Assembly (NCBI GenBank): GCA_035633115.1
Contig: DASQFN010000102.1
Coordinates: 62,001-126,000, forward strand
Direction: 5' to 3'
DNA: 64,000 bases
Origin: Gemmatimonadaceae bacterium
GTDB taxonomy: Bacteria > Gemmatimonadota > Gemmatimonadetes > Gemmatimonadales > Gemmatimonadaceae
In this document: in pieces, positions 55,801 to 63,455 of the stretch
Numbering within the stretch: the stretch's first letter is position 1
Layout of the letters: every line of letters starts with the position of its first letter
Position numbers and translations under genes: made by a program
The notes under the pieces: generated by a model
Told to the model about the DNA's origin: nothing
Database searches by the model: none
What the model saw: the letters and a program-made list of their open reading frames with translations, nothing else

Positions 55801-55982
55801 CGACTGCGGACCAATGGTATGACGAGAGCCAGTTCGAGAGCTACCGTCGCCTTGGCTACGACAGCGCGCGCGAGGCGTTCTCTCCTCCTCGTACAGGCGA
55901 GGTCATCCGTCCCGGGGATTTCGAGCACATCGGGGACCTTTTCAAGCCCCCCGTGAATGTCCAAGGCAAAACGCCGACATGA
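52860..55982 (+). CDS. Large patatin-like phospholipase with an inserted multi-TM region
   Basis: 1040 residues. The patatin oxyanion loop GGGIRS lies at 32-37 and the nucleophile motif TVSGGGF at 62-68 (Ser64). The Asp partner is in YLTDGGHFDNTGVYALVERG near residue 852. Between them are about eight hydrophobic segments (LLFTWAALLPLFCAAVLVAQ, LFLAVWLTLAMLWLA, FVFLFLLFAGFAHDILWF and others), so the catalytic halves flank a membrane domain. Patatins hydrolyse phospholipid acyl esters. It ends convergently with the tandem hydrolase gene. Confidence 0.88.
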   Translation: MERDPTKKESECPTPPTRVPDVHDLVGLALSGGGIRSASFNLGVLQGLADRKVLWIFDYLSTVSGGGFVGAWWSAWLSRAQREPGSIFPEAEELEPDRREATAQLLEGVDRETGLSRTDTTRREAGRPEASVIAKRGDPIHFLRIFSNYLTPRTGAASPDTWRLISWYTRSLLFTWAALLPLFCAAVLVAQAFYLSNPQAARAFVCPLSPAAAEAAPKPTASSVGPTSAEPPHAFCPSDEAYMPHSVSRTARLDYLAKPFVLFLAVWLTLAMLWLAHSSARPRLAVGSMVLVLLLGSFVLRLFRTSSSKEFSWSVALVVGATIAFHLVQSWLAYHKAHKAEGAEARAPATAGDHRAWLTRQQARLLKAGTFVFLFLLFAGFAHDILWFLFSGSESVLMTAVRRAAGWGGLLLTVGSAAYAVIKASPTSMPGSAREPGRIGQILVSIAPPLAVIALTLGFGIVSHELIVKTMRLPKNVLVLANVVAWLALLEVVFALFESWDDPDLAPDESKVSRWWRLVPEHIKGVILRKRTKDTGDKTPWYYWFSPRGWARVAAAAAVATVFGLATNRSWSDVLAAMRASLVTLGSIVISIAILVAVVGISLARRKSRIALRSARPVVLLGIASAGAVLSLLSNGGIANRAQDNAMLAAFLWIAVLIGAVVGIGWLADPNLLSMHGFYKGRLTRAYLGASNSARDNEKITEAAPGDDVKLSDLWNHAQGGPYHLINTTLSLVGGSDLATSQRSAENFIMSKYHCGSARVGYRCTSKYMSGHLTLGAAAAVSGAAVSPTMGSKSPSAALSLLLSLMSVRLGYWAPTPSGRRWNEPHARLWPFYLLRETLANTGQIGTYCYLTDGGHFDNTGVYALVERGCRYIVCCDCGADPALGFDDIGAAIRRCRIDFGTEIMLDIDNYAKRKSQDRSRLHFVNGTIVFQDAHLKLLGIEPTAESKRGVILWIKPVVRPGDSADVRQYKLECPEFPQQSTADQWYDESQFESYRRLGYDSAREAFSPPRTGEVIRPGDFEHIGDLFKPPVNVQGKTPT

Positions 55983-56017
55983 GCGGCGTCACGTCGGAGC
56001 AACGACGAGGATCGCAC

Positions 56018-57799
56018 TCAAAGCCGTGTGAGCACTCGAAATAGAGCCGCTAAGTAGACTATCAACGCCACAGTTCGCAGCCACTCGGGTTGGCCCCACA
56101 ACGCCCAGACAAGGAGCAAACCAGCGCCAGCCGCAATGAGAACGATAATGAGCCAGATTACCGGCGGTGCCAACCCACCGAGCACCACCCAACTCGATCG
56201 GGTCTTGCCGTACAAAGGAGACTCTGGCTTTTGAACCTCGCCGTGTACAACAAATCGAGCGATGGCATCCCAGTTTGCCTCTTGAACAGCGGTACTATGG
56301 TTGCCATGCACAAATCGAATCTGAGATAAGCCGACTTGTGAGCTTTCCCTAAAGCCATCGTGGCCGGCACTCCCGAGATCCTGCAGCCGTAATTGTTGAA
56401 ATCCTTTTGGAAAAAAAGCGACTACCCAGTCGCTGGTTGCCACATAATTGAGCACGGCTTTGACGCGCTCTCTTTCAAGCATGTGTGACCAGTCGTACCT
56501 CGTGCTGACAACACTCCCCGCGAACACCACCCGCTGAAAATGGCAAGCCGGGTAGTCCTGTAACGCTCTTGCGAGCAGATATGTACCGTTGCTATGACCG
56601 ACGAATGAAAAGGCCGCATTAGGATACAAGGCAAGATCTTCGGTGTACTCGTCCATCAGCCACTCGACTTTGGCACGACGGGTCGACGGAAGGAGAAAGG
56701 GAAGCATCGGAAAGTACCCGTAGCTCGAGGTCTCAGCCTCAAACACGCGTCCTGCTTTCCGACCTTCGACCTTGACGCGCCTTGCGATTCGTTGCGTCCA
56801 GTAGCCCTCGTCGCGAATTCCATGAATGACGAAGATTACGTCTGTTACTTTGTCATTGGGCGGGTAGGGTAACAGATCTTCTGGTGGAACAGACTCGCTC
56901 TTGAGCAAGTCGGGCTCTGCCAGAAGCGAATGCAAGAACACTTCAGCCCGGCGTTGGCCTGCCTCTGTGCTATCCATGTCGCGGATGTTGACGTGACCAG
57001 ACATCGGCGCGTCCAGGTACACGAAGTCGCGGCCGGAAACCAGATCAATATTGTCCCTTGGCGACACAAGGTCGTCAACAGTTCCTAACAGCTGAACTGT
57101 TACAGCTCCTCCAACTCCCTTGGCGTCAGCGTGACGTGCCATCGACAAGCACTCGATACGAAGTTGCGTGACAAAAGGCGCACCCCGTCGGAAGGCGAAT
57201 ATCAGCGGCCGGCGGCGGGTGAACGGCTGGAGGAGGTTCCACCCCACCGTTGCGACCCAGAATGTGAACGCATGAGCCCGGGAAAGGTTGTGCGAAATGC
57301 TCCATCCTCGGCTCATCGCGGCCAAAAGAATTAGACGAGAAACAGACTTCGCCCATGACTTTGGAGCGCGAGACCGAGCCTTTGCACCCCACGGCGCGTC
57401 TGCGTTCTCGCCACACGCGTGAACGTAAACCGATCGTGCCAGGACAGCACCGACACTGTGCCCGATCAGGATAATGTGGCGATATGGTTCGCCCTTGGCG
57501 ATGCGCTCAGCCCATCGAAGATCGATCTGATCGAGCAACTGCTCGGTTATGACGCTCGGATCTTCGAACGACAACAGCTCTATCGGGAGCAATGGAGCGA
57601 GCAGGTCCGCATCTGGCATCTTCGACGCGACCGCAGCGCGCACGTATCGAAGCGAGTCCGGCGTAGCTGTGTAGGCATGAAGCATTAGCACCAAGTCGAG
57701 TGATTGACCGCGTGCCTCGAACTCCGGGACGACTCGTTTCGGCATGACCCTGCTCCGTATACGGTTAGCGAGCGTGAATTCAAGAAACGCCTGCAGCAT
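56018..57799 (-). CDS. Tandem alpha/beta hydrolase with two C-terminal TM segments
   Basis: 593 residues. Hydrolase domain 1 has LDLVLMLHAYTATPDSLRYV and IILIGHSVGAVLARSVY. Domain 2 has DVIFVIHGIRDEGYWTQRIA and FSFVGHSNGTYLLARAL, each with a G-H-S-x-G elbow. Two membrane segments end the protein (GGLAPPVIWLIIVLIAAGAG, RTVALIVYLAALF). A copy of only the last ~105 residues lies at 10367-10723. It follows the beta-barrel gene by 8 bases in a four-gene minus-strand operon behind element M. Confidence 0.82.
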   Translation of the reverse strand: MLQAFLEFTLANRIRSRVMPKRVVPEFEARGQSLDLVLMLHAYTATPDSLRYVRAAVASKMPDADLLAPLLPIELLSFEDPSVITEQLLDQIDLRWAERIAKGEPYRHIILIGHSVGAVLARSVYVHACGENADAPWGAKARSRAPKSWAKSVSRLILLAAMSRGWSISHNLSRAHAFTFWVATVGWNLLQPFTRRRPLIFAFRRGAPFVTQLRIECLSMARHADAKGVGGAVTVQLLGTVDDLVSPRDNIDLVSGRDFVYLDAPMSGHVNIRDMDSTEAGQRRAEVFLHSLLAEPDLLKSESVPPEDLLPYPPNDKVTDVIFVIHGIRDEGYWTQRIARRVKVEGRKAGRVFEAETSSYGYFPMLPFLLPSTRRAKVEWLMDEYTEDLALYPNAAFSFVGHSNGTYLLARALQDYPACHFQRVVFAGSVVSTRYDWSHMLERERVKAVLNYVATSDWVVAFFPKGFQQLRLQDLGSAGHDGFRESSQVGLSQIRFVHGNHSTAVQEANWDAIARFVVHGEVQKPESPLYGKTRSSWVVLGGLAPPVIWLIIVLIAAGAGLLLVWALWGQPEWLRTVALIVYLAALFRVLTRL

Positions 57800-57807
57800 G
57801 GGTATTT

Positions 57808-59265
57808 CTATTGCCTGTCCGATACTTTGTACGAGTAACCCAGGTTTAGCCGAACCTTGTGATCCACGTCACCGAGGAACTCGGCCTTGTTCGCCCACTT
57901 CAGAGTAAGAATTCCGTCCGACTGGTCGTTGATTTTCTGCGTGAGAGTGACAGTTCCTACCCAGCGCTTCTCTCGCACCGTCTCATCATCGGAGTACCGG
58001 TAACGGATCTCCGCATCAATTCGTGCTGTTTGATCGGGAACGGGAAGGAAACTGCCGAAGCCAGCAGCCGGCTCCATTACCAAGTTACGGGGCTTCGAAA
58101 CGGGTGCTGAGTCGGGGGGGAATGCGAATTTGTAAGCGTCAATTCTCAAAACGTCGACGACGAACCAGATGCGGGTACCGCGGTCGAGGGACGTGAGGAC
58201 TCCCGGCTGGCTCAAATAATCGTTATAGCACTGAGGATGTAACGTCGGCGATCTACCCGGATCCTGTTGAGCGCAATAAGCACGCGCTTTGTTCAAGTTT
58301 ACCGGGCTGTACTCGTACTTGAGGCTCGCCTTGAGCCCATTCGGCCCGACGGTTCGACTACGTCTTCGGGTGAAGCCAGTGATGTTTAGCTGCGGCTGAT
58401 TGTTGAGCAAATCCTCAAGTCGATCGAGACCGAATAGCTTGCTGAGTTTGGCGGCGTTCTGCTCGAAAAGAATGTCTAGTTGTGCCAAGCTGATGATCTT
58501 TGTCTCGAATGTCTGTTGGTCTGCTTGACTGAAGCAGTTTAAGGGAATATTGGTTGCCGCATGGGTTTGCGTATCGCACTGAGGGGTAGTTCTTACTGGC
58601 TGCCGCGGCAGTGTTAGGATTAGCGAGTTCGCGGATTGGGCGGTAGCAATATCGAGCGGCGTGAAAAGTTCAGTTGTGAGAGCGTTGATCTCGCCTTGAT
58701 GCGTTCGGAATGAGCGACCGAAGCGCAAGGATTCCCAATTCAACGCTCCGCTGAACTGCACGTCGTCAAAATCTCCCAAGCTCTTCTTAAGGCTGTCGCG
58801 GACAGTGGCCCTCGATTTCTCGGGAACGTTCGCGATCAGTGGCTCGTAAACCACAGCTTCATTTGCGATTGATTCCAACTGAAGGGCAAATGGCAGCTTC
58901 CAGACGGGATCGTTTGGTTTAACGTTGAAGCGAAGGCCGAGTGCTTTCGTGTCCGCGGTCAGACCCGGGATCGCCAACGCGGTGGCCAGCCTCGGAAGAA
59001 AGTCTTTGATTGCAACGCCAGATCCGGCAACTGCGGCTGCTGTACCAGTAGGCTTGGCATCCACGCCCCGCTTGATTTCTTCACCTTCCCTCTGCGCAGC
59101 TGCAGCAACGCGACTGGCGTCACTTCCTGACTGCGCGCGCAGCTTTGAAAGACACTCATTGGCAGTCTTGGCGCGATCGCATAACGGTTGTTGACTGTGA
59201 CCCACCGAAAAGGGACCGAGAGAGGCGACCAAGGGGGCCACGTATCGCGACAGTCGGACTCTCAT
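57808..59265 (-). CDS. Secreted outer-membrane beta-barrel-like protein (paralogue 2)
   Basis: 485 residues with a signal peptide (VAPLVASLGPFSVGHSQQ). It is paralogous to the 464-residue protein at 28111-29505, with shared blocks AIKDFLPRLA, ALNWESLRFGRSF and LLNNQPQLNIT. The C-terminal half is strand-rich, ending VRLNLGYSYKVSDRQ. Its ATG overlaps the stop of the 120-residue gene upstream. Role unknown; possibly the export or anchoring part of the hydrolase operon. Confidence 0.72.
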   Translation of the reverse strand: MRVRLSRYVAPLVASLGPFSVGHSQQPLCDRAKTANECLSKLRAQSGSDASRVAAAAQREGEEIKRGVDAKPTGTAAAVAGSGVAIKDFLPRLATALAIPGLTADTKALGLRFNVKPNDPVWKLPFALQLESIANEAVVYEPLIANVPEKSRATVRDSLKKSLGDFDDVQFSGALNWESLRFGRSFRTHQGEINALTTELFTPLDIATAQSANSLILTLPRQPVRTTPQCDTQTHAATNIPLNCFSQADQQTFETKIISLAQLDILFEQNAAKLSKLFGLDRLEDLLNNQPQLNITGFTRRRSRTVGPNGLKASLKYEYSPVNLNKARAYCAQQDPGRSPTLHPQCYNDYLSQPGVLTSLDRGTRIWFVVDVLRIDAYKFAFPPDSAPVSKPRNLVMEPAAGFGSFLPVPDQTARIDAEIRYRYSDDETVREKRWVGTVTLTQKINDQSDGILTLKWANKAEFLGDVDHKVRLNLGYSYKVSDRQ

Positions 59266-59624
59266 GGTATTGCAGCGACATGTACCGGAGTCGTTAGCGG
59301 ACGTTTTCCCGTGTACGTCTCGTCATACGAGTCCTGATGAACCCCCCCACCGGTCTTCAGGCACACACCTTCGATTCTTACCGATTTCGTGGCCTTTGTG
59401 AGAAACTCGAGTGCCAGAAAAAGAGTCACGGCCTCCTGATCTTTCATTTTTCGGGTCCACTTCGGAACGAGATCGTTATGTGTCAGTTCCTTCTGCACGT
59501 CTTTCTTGCCAGGTCGAGCGGCGATCAGACTGCCTCGGACCGTTACTCCGTCGTCGGGGGTGACTGAGATTGTCAGTTCATAGTCCTCCTTCACGCTATC
59601 CCAGTACAACAAGTAGTTCGGCAC
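59262..59624 (-). CDS. Hypothetical beta-rich protein (120 aa)
   Basis: It starts at ATG 59624 with AGGGAGG close upstream. It has DYELTISVTPDDGVTVRGSL and AVTLFLALEFLTKATKSVRI, an Ig-like pattern that may be remotely related to the protein at 27713-28114, which occupies the same place in the J-K run. There is no signal peptide. Its stop overlaps the beta-barrel start (ATGA). Confidence 0.65.
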   Translation of the reverse strand: MPNYLLYWDSVKEDYELTISVTPDDGVTVRGSLIAARPGKKDVQKELTHNDLVPKWTRKMKDQEAVTLFLALEFLTKATKSVRIEGVCLKTGGGVHQDSYDETYTGKRPLTTPVHVAAIP

Positions 59625-59715
59625 TGTGTCCTCCCTTGGTTGATCTGAATTGTCCGCCGACTCTTGACTCGCTGTCCCGCCGTGGCCACCCCGTTGTCAA
59701 CGCTCGATCAGTCGG

Positions 59716-59940
59716 TCAGCTCAATCGCTTACCAGTCGTCAAAGTATGAAAAAGATTCGGGATCGTTATGACGCTTTGAGTGATACCTTGTGCGCCAGAA
59801 TGGGAGGCCCCGAGTGGATGGAAAAGGCCGGCCCGTCCACCGAAACGGGCGGCTCGCCCGCGTTGCGCACGGAAGCTCCCGATCCCGCACACGACGATAA
59901 TCACCAGAGCGAAGACGCCTGCGTCGGTCCATTCCATCAA
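59716..59940 (-). CDS. Small single-TM protein
   Basis: 74 residues. One N-terminal membrane segment (DAGVFALVIIVVCGIGSF) and a basic tail. It is the first gene after element M on the minus strand, the same position as the frameshifted TM protein after element J. Coding support is modest, and overlapping frames exist. Confidence 0.4.
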   Translation of the reverse strand: MMEWTDAGVFALVIIVVCGIGSFRAQRGRAARFGGRAGLFHPLGASHSGAQGITQSVITIPNLFHTLTTGKRLS

Positions 59941-60006
59941 TCATGCTCCTAGTTCGTCCCGATAGAATGCGGACAGCGACAATCTTTATCGCACATCGAT
60001 CGGCGC

Positions 60007-60045
60007 AATGCTGATTTCATATCATTTGAGTGTCGATTTTGCATC
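60007..60045 (-). promoter_or_regulatory. Tandem half-site element M
   Basis: On the minus strand: GATGCAAAATCGACACTC, then 22 bases later GATATGAAATCAGCATT. It points into the minus-strand operon (TM protein, 120-residue protein, beta-barrel, tandem hydrolase). Confidence 0.65.
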
Positions 60046-60062
60046 ACGTGCTGCGTGCAGCG

Positions 60063-60102
60063 TGTACAGGACCGACACTTCGCTGATACAAATCAGTCAG
60101 TG
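60063..60102 (+). promoter_or_regulatory. Degenerate tandem half-site element M2
   Basis: GTACAGGACCGACACTTC, then GATACAAATCAGTCAGTG. It is the divergent partner of M, but no intact plus-strand gene follows, only a Fic-like remnant. It is probably a decayed copy. Confidence 0.4.
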
Positions 60103-60154
60103 CACCCCGCGCGAGACGCAATCGGAACCATCCGCGGATCCCGTCAGCACTTCT

Positions 60155-60250
60155 AGAGGCCAAGCATCAGATAAGGTCGAAGTACAAGTTTTACAGTCAG
60201 GACTTCATCAACAATCTGTTCACGCACCCATATACAAAGATTCAATTTCT
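60155..60250 (+). pseudogene. Remnant of a Fic-family gene
   Basis: A short plus-strand frame reads KYKFYSQDFINNLFTHPYTK then IQFL, matching the helix after the Fic core in Fic/DOC proteins (YS..L...LF.HPYT.I). There is no start, and the frame continues into the antisense of the TPR gene. Confidence 0.4.
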
Positions 60251-60296
60251 GACCCACTCGTTCTTCCAGCCTTTCGCGTATCCGGCGGCTTCATCA

Positions 60297-61034
60297 TCAG
60301 TGCCTTCTGCCAATGTATCGGGCGTGTCGTTGGGCAGAGCCTTTCGTCTCAACAAATAGGCTGGAAGGAAAGAATTGGCTGCGATCGCCGCGTCGAGCGC
60401 ATTTGAAAACCTCATCGCGGCCCGTCCTTCGTCCGATCAGCCAGAGCGCCTTGTCATACATCCATTCGGTTGAATGGTCATCCGGGAACGACGCGAGAAG
60501 CTTCTCTATTGCGGCGTGACCTTCAGCTTCGCGTAGCATCAGGAACAGCAGATACCGACATCCCAGCCCGTCCGACGAATCGAGGCGAAGCAAATCCTCA
60601 AAATGCTCGCGCGCCTCGTCTGGACGGTCCAGCGTCCAAAGACATATCGCCAGCTCACGTCGGGCTCGCATGTAAGGCCCCGTCTCCAGAATGCCCCAGA
60701 ACTTTCCGGCATTCTCCTCGAACATCTTGTCGCCGACTGCGCGCCGGCCCGCGCGCACCCCTTCCTCGTAGTAGGCGCGCGCTTCGGCCGCGCTCATCGC
60801 TTTTTCATCGCCGAGCAAAGTGAACGCATCCGCGCAATCGGCTGAGATCTCGAGAGCCTCCTCCGCCATCTCGATGCGTTCCTCAGGATCGTCCGCTTCC
60901 CATGCGTCGAACATGAGATCCTGCGCTTCCTCGAGTGGCGTAGTCGGTGCGGCCGCCTCCTCCGCTCTGCCTTCATCGAGAAGGCGATCGATATATGCGT
61001 CCGCTTCGCCCGGTCCGAAATTCTTTCCCTTCAA
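60297..61034 (-). CDS. TPR-repeat protein
   Basis: 245 residues. Tetratricopeptide-like helices: PEERIEMAEEALEISADCAD, AFTLLGDEKAMSAAEARAYY, RRELAICLWTLDRPDEAREH and GCRYLLFLMLREAEGHAAIE. There is no signal peptide. The basic C-terminus (RRTGRDEVFKCARRGDRSQF) looks different in character and may follow a frameshift. It probably mediates protein contacts. Confidence 0.65.
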   Translation of the reverse strand: MKGKNFGPGEADAYIDRLLDEGRAEEAAAPTTPLEEAQDLMFDAWEADDPEERIEMAEEALEISADCADAFTLLGDEKAMSAAEARAYYEEGVRAGRRAVGDKMFEENAGKFWGILETGPYMRARRELAICLWTLDRPDEAREHFEDLLRLDSSDGLGCRYLLFLMLREAEGHAAIEKLLASFPDDHSTEWMYDKALWLIGRRTGRDEVFKCARRGDRSQFFPSSLFVETKGSAQRHARYIGRRH

Positions 61035-61204
61035 CGCCTCTTCAGTCCGACCATCATCCGTTCGGCTACTATAGCGCTTACGGTGATTTCATCATCGTCC
61101 GCGGAAGAGGTCTCCTCGCTTCGCGCTCGATTCGGTCGCTTGAACCGCATTCTGTGAATATGGAGCCATTTGCCAGCGCTCGCATTAGTGCAGGGCAGCC
61201 AAGT

Positions 61205-61546
61205 TCACGCGCCCAGGATTTCATTCAGACCTTCGACCACGCGGCTGAGTTCTTTGTCTGAGGCGCGCGCGATACGCTTGCCGATCCGTTCCGTTGCAAG
61301 CGTCCGAATCTGACTGATCTTGATCCACGACTGCTTCTGCAAACCGGACGCACGACTTTCAAGCGTGAGGGGGAAGCCGGCACGCGGCTCCTGGCTGGTA
61401 AGTGCGACGGCGATCACGGTGCCCGAGCGGACATTGAAGACGTCGTGGCTCAAGATGAGGACCGGGCGCTGGCCGGCTTGCTCCTGTCCGCGAGCGGGGA
61501 CGAGTTGCGCCCAGCGGATTTCACTCTCAGTATGCGGGCCATGCAT
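61205..61546 (-). CDS. MazF/PemK-family toxin
   Basis: 113 residues from ATG 61546. The longer frame runs back through the antitoxin gene. RWAQLVPARGQEQAGQRPVL, GTVIAVALTSQEPRAGFPLT and SWIKISQIRTLATERIGK are the three conserved blocks of MazF-type endoribonucleases. It overlaps the 3' end of a ribbon-helix-helix antitoxin gene by about 20 bases. It is intact, while the antitoxin is not. Confidence 0.88.
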   Translation of the reverse strand: MHGPHTESEIRWAQLVPARGQEQAGQRPVLILSHDVFNVRSGTVIAVALTSQEPRAGFPLTLESRASGLQKQSWIKISQIRTLATERIGKRIARASDKELSRVVEGLNEILGA

Positions 61547-61768
61547 CCAGCTCGGCGCGCAGCCCTTCTTCCGCAAGTGCCTTCTCTTCCTTCGCTTCAA
61601 GCTTGGCGCACTCGTTTGCGAGTCGAGTTCGGCTCAATCGCTCGAGCTTCTCCCAGAGCGCGGCTTCTATCGCCTGGCTCCGGTTAGGGAACCGGTTTTG
61701 GGCGATCAGCTCGTCAGCTCGTCGAGGATCCGTGAATCGACGGTGACGGCGACTTTGGTCTTCGGCAT
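61527..61768 (-). pseudogene. Ribbon-helix-helix antitoxin with a one-base frameshift
   Basis: ATG 61768 begins MPKTKVAVTVDSRILDELTS and then stops. In the next frame the protein continues ELIAQNRFPNRSQAIEAALW, KLERLSRTRLANECAKLEAK and ends at 61527. Loss of one C in a GACGAGCTCGACGAGCTG-type repeat explains it. With that base the protein is about 80 residues and typical of MazE-type RHH antitoxins. Confidence 0.75.
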
Positions 61769-61779
61769 ATAGGCCTCTT

Positions 61780-61800
61780 GGTATGACATATTATCATACC
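61780..61800. promoter_or_regulatory. Palindromic operator of the MazF-type module
   Basis: GGTATGA CATATTA TCATACC: perfect 7-base arms just upstream of the antitoxin ATG. It is the expected binding site of the antitoxin, or toxin-antitoxin complex, for autoregulation. Confidence 0.6.
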
Positions 61801-61953
61801 CTAGCCGAGGGGAAATTCAACTCGGTTGCGATCATAGATCGCGACAAGCGACCTCGAAATTCGAAAGCCTGCCTTTCGTTTTTCAGGGTGCCTCCATCGG
61901 CTCATTTTCCAAACCGCGCCTTCTTTGGGGAGCTGCGCACCGCGCACGAGCCA

Positions 61954-62361
61954 TTACCGCAATTCACTGATTTGCGCAGCGTGCTTCGCATGCCAGCTCT
62001 GAAGCTCGCGGATTACTTCGCCAAGAGTAGGGATCAGCCTCTCGTTGGTGAGATCAATCACCTCGATCTCAGTGCCGTTGCCAAATGACGCATAGACGTG
62101 CTTGTGAGCGTGCGGTCGATGCTCATGGGCGGACTCGTACCGGAAGACATTGTGCCTGCCGCGAATCCATGCGTGATATCGGAATCTTCGTGTCTGTACA
62201 AGCGCAGTCAGCCCGCGCCCTCGAGTATAGCAATCTTTCTCGACTTCGAGCGTGAGGCCGTCCAGACACACGATCGTGCCCTGCAACAGAATTACCGACG
62301 GCAGAAACGTGAAGTTGCACTGGTCCTCGATGACGAATCCCTCGCTCAGAAGGGCCGTCAT
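61954..62361 (-). CDS. TumE-family toxin
   Basis: 135 residues. It has VILLQGTIVCLDGLTLEVEK, RFRYHAWIRGRHNVFRYESA, HRPHAHKHVYASFGNG and LIPTLGEVIRELQSW, as in TumE (DUF6516) proteins. It follows the antitoxin gene by 21 bases. In this family the toxin acts with a TumA partner; the target is not evident here. The start could lie a few codons upstream. Confidence 0.75.
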   Translation of the reverse strand: MTALLSEGFVIEDQCNFTFLPSVILLQGTIVCLDGLTLEVEKDCYTRGRGLTALVQTRRFRYHAWIRGRHNVFRYESAHEHRPHAHKHVYASFGNGTEIEVIDLTNERLIPTLGEVIRELQSWHAKHAAQISELR

Positions 62362-62382
62362 CCACGACTCGCGGCGAGGTAG

Positions 62383-62721
62383 TTAGCGAGCCGGTTTGGG
62401 CCGTGCTTCCCTGGCAAGGTCGCTCCGCAGTTCTGCCAGGAACATCCACTCGCTCACCTCAGCGGTATCGCGAAGCTTTCCTGAGGCGAGCGCATCGCGC
62501 AACGTCGACGTTGGAAGCTCGTACCGCTGCTCGAACACGCGGAGGCGCGCATCGAGCACTGCGAGATAGTTGGCCAGCGCCTCAGGCGACGAATCGAAGG
62601 CAGCACTGAGTACGTGCATTCGCTCGTCTTCAGTCATCTGGCGCAGGGCAGCGGAGGGTATCGTGACGGGCATCTGTGCCAGAATCTTTGGCAGCGCAAC
62701 CGGCCGAGTCAAGAGAGACAC
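62383..62721 (-). CDS. TumA-type antitoxin
   Basis: 112 residues. An N-terminal soluble segment is followed by DERMHVLSAAFDSSPEALAN, RLRVFEQRYELPTSTLRDAL and EVSEWMFLAELRSDLA, the helical pattern of TumA-like antitoxins. It precedes the TumE gene on the same strand, the usual order. Confidence 0.7.
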   Translation of the reverse strand: MSLLTRPVALPKILAQMPVTIPSAALRQMTEDERMHVLSAAFDSSPEALANYLAVLDARLRVFEQRYELPTSTLRDALASGKLRDTAEVSEWMFLAELRSDLAREARPKPAR

Positions 62722-62779
62722 TCCATCATGTTCTGGTCTTCATGGATGTCAGAGCTTATCCCGAGAATGCGAGCGCCGT

Positions 62780-63307
62780 GTGACCATCTTATTGCCCGTG
62801 TCAGCGTTTTCACACACAAACCATCGTCGAGGAAGCTGCTCTCGCTTCGATGATTTAAGCAAGGTGCTGGGGGCAATTCATTCCGCCAGGCCCGAAGCGA
62901 TTCTTGTTGCGACGGTCTTGATTGGGCTGTGCGATAAGGTCCTGAATATTCCCGATCAGGTTCACAAGTTTTATCGGGACCGAGAGGTTGAATTCGAGTC
63001 TCATGTGGTGCCGAGACTTTCAAGCGGTGACCAAACTCTCTGGAATGAATTCAACTGGGCAATCAGCTCCAATCGTCCAAACGATCCGGCCAAGACCCTG
63101 GAGCTGATGCGTACGCTCACAACCCGCAAACCCGGACATACCCATGTCGCGGGGTATGACTACGTTTTGGCTGTCCCGGTGTACATCGACAACGTGAACC
63201 CACCTTCCGTTGCCCGGGAAAACACTTTGGGAATTGACGTGGACGGAGAGTACCAGGGGTTGCTCGACCAGATATGTGCCGCCTACACAGCGCGCTGGCA
63301 CATGTGA
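62780..63307 (+). CDS. Hypothetical alpha-helical protein
   Basis: About 175 residues from GTG 62780. A longer start overlaps the TumA gene antisense. It reads LSKVLGAIHSARPEAILVAT, IGLCDKVLNIPDQVHKFYRD and DYVLAVPVYIDNVNPPSVAR. No family recognised. Start uncertain. Confidence 0.5.
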   Translation: MTILLPVSAFSHTNHRRGSCSRFDDLSKVLGAIHSARPEAILVATVLIGLCDKVLNIPDQVHKFYRDREVEFESHVVPRLSSGDQTLWNEFNWAISSNRPNDPAKTLELMRTLTTRKPGHTHVAGYDYVLAVPVYIDNVNPPSVARENTLGIDVDGEYQGLLDQICAAYTARWHM

Positions 63308-63455
63308 AACGGAAGAGTAGCGATATCCGTCACCCCTAGCGGCCCGAGAACGCGACAGCTGGTTGAGCCCGCGCTGAAAGCAGTTTCTGATTAGACGGAT
63401 TCAGGATAATACCGCGCCGATGGCTCTAGCACGTGCTTAACAAAGCACGCGCCGT

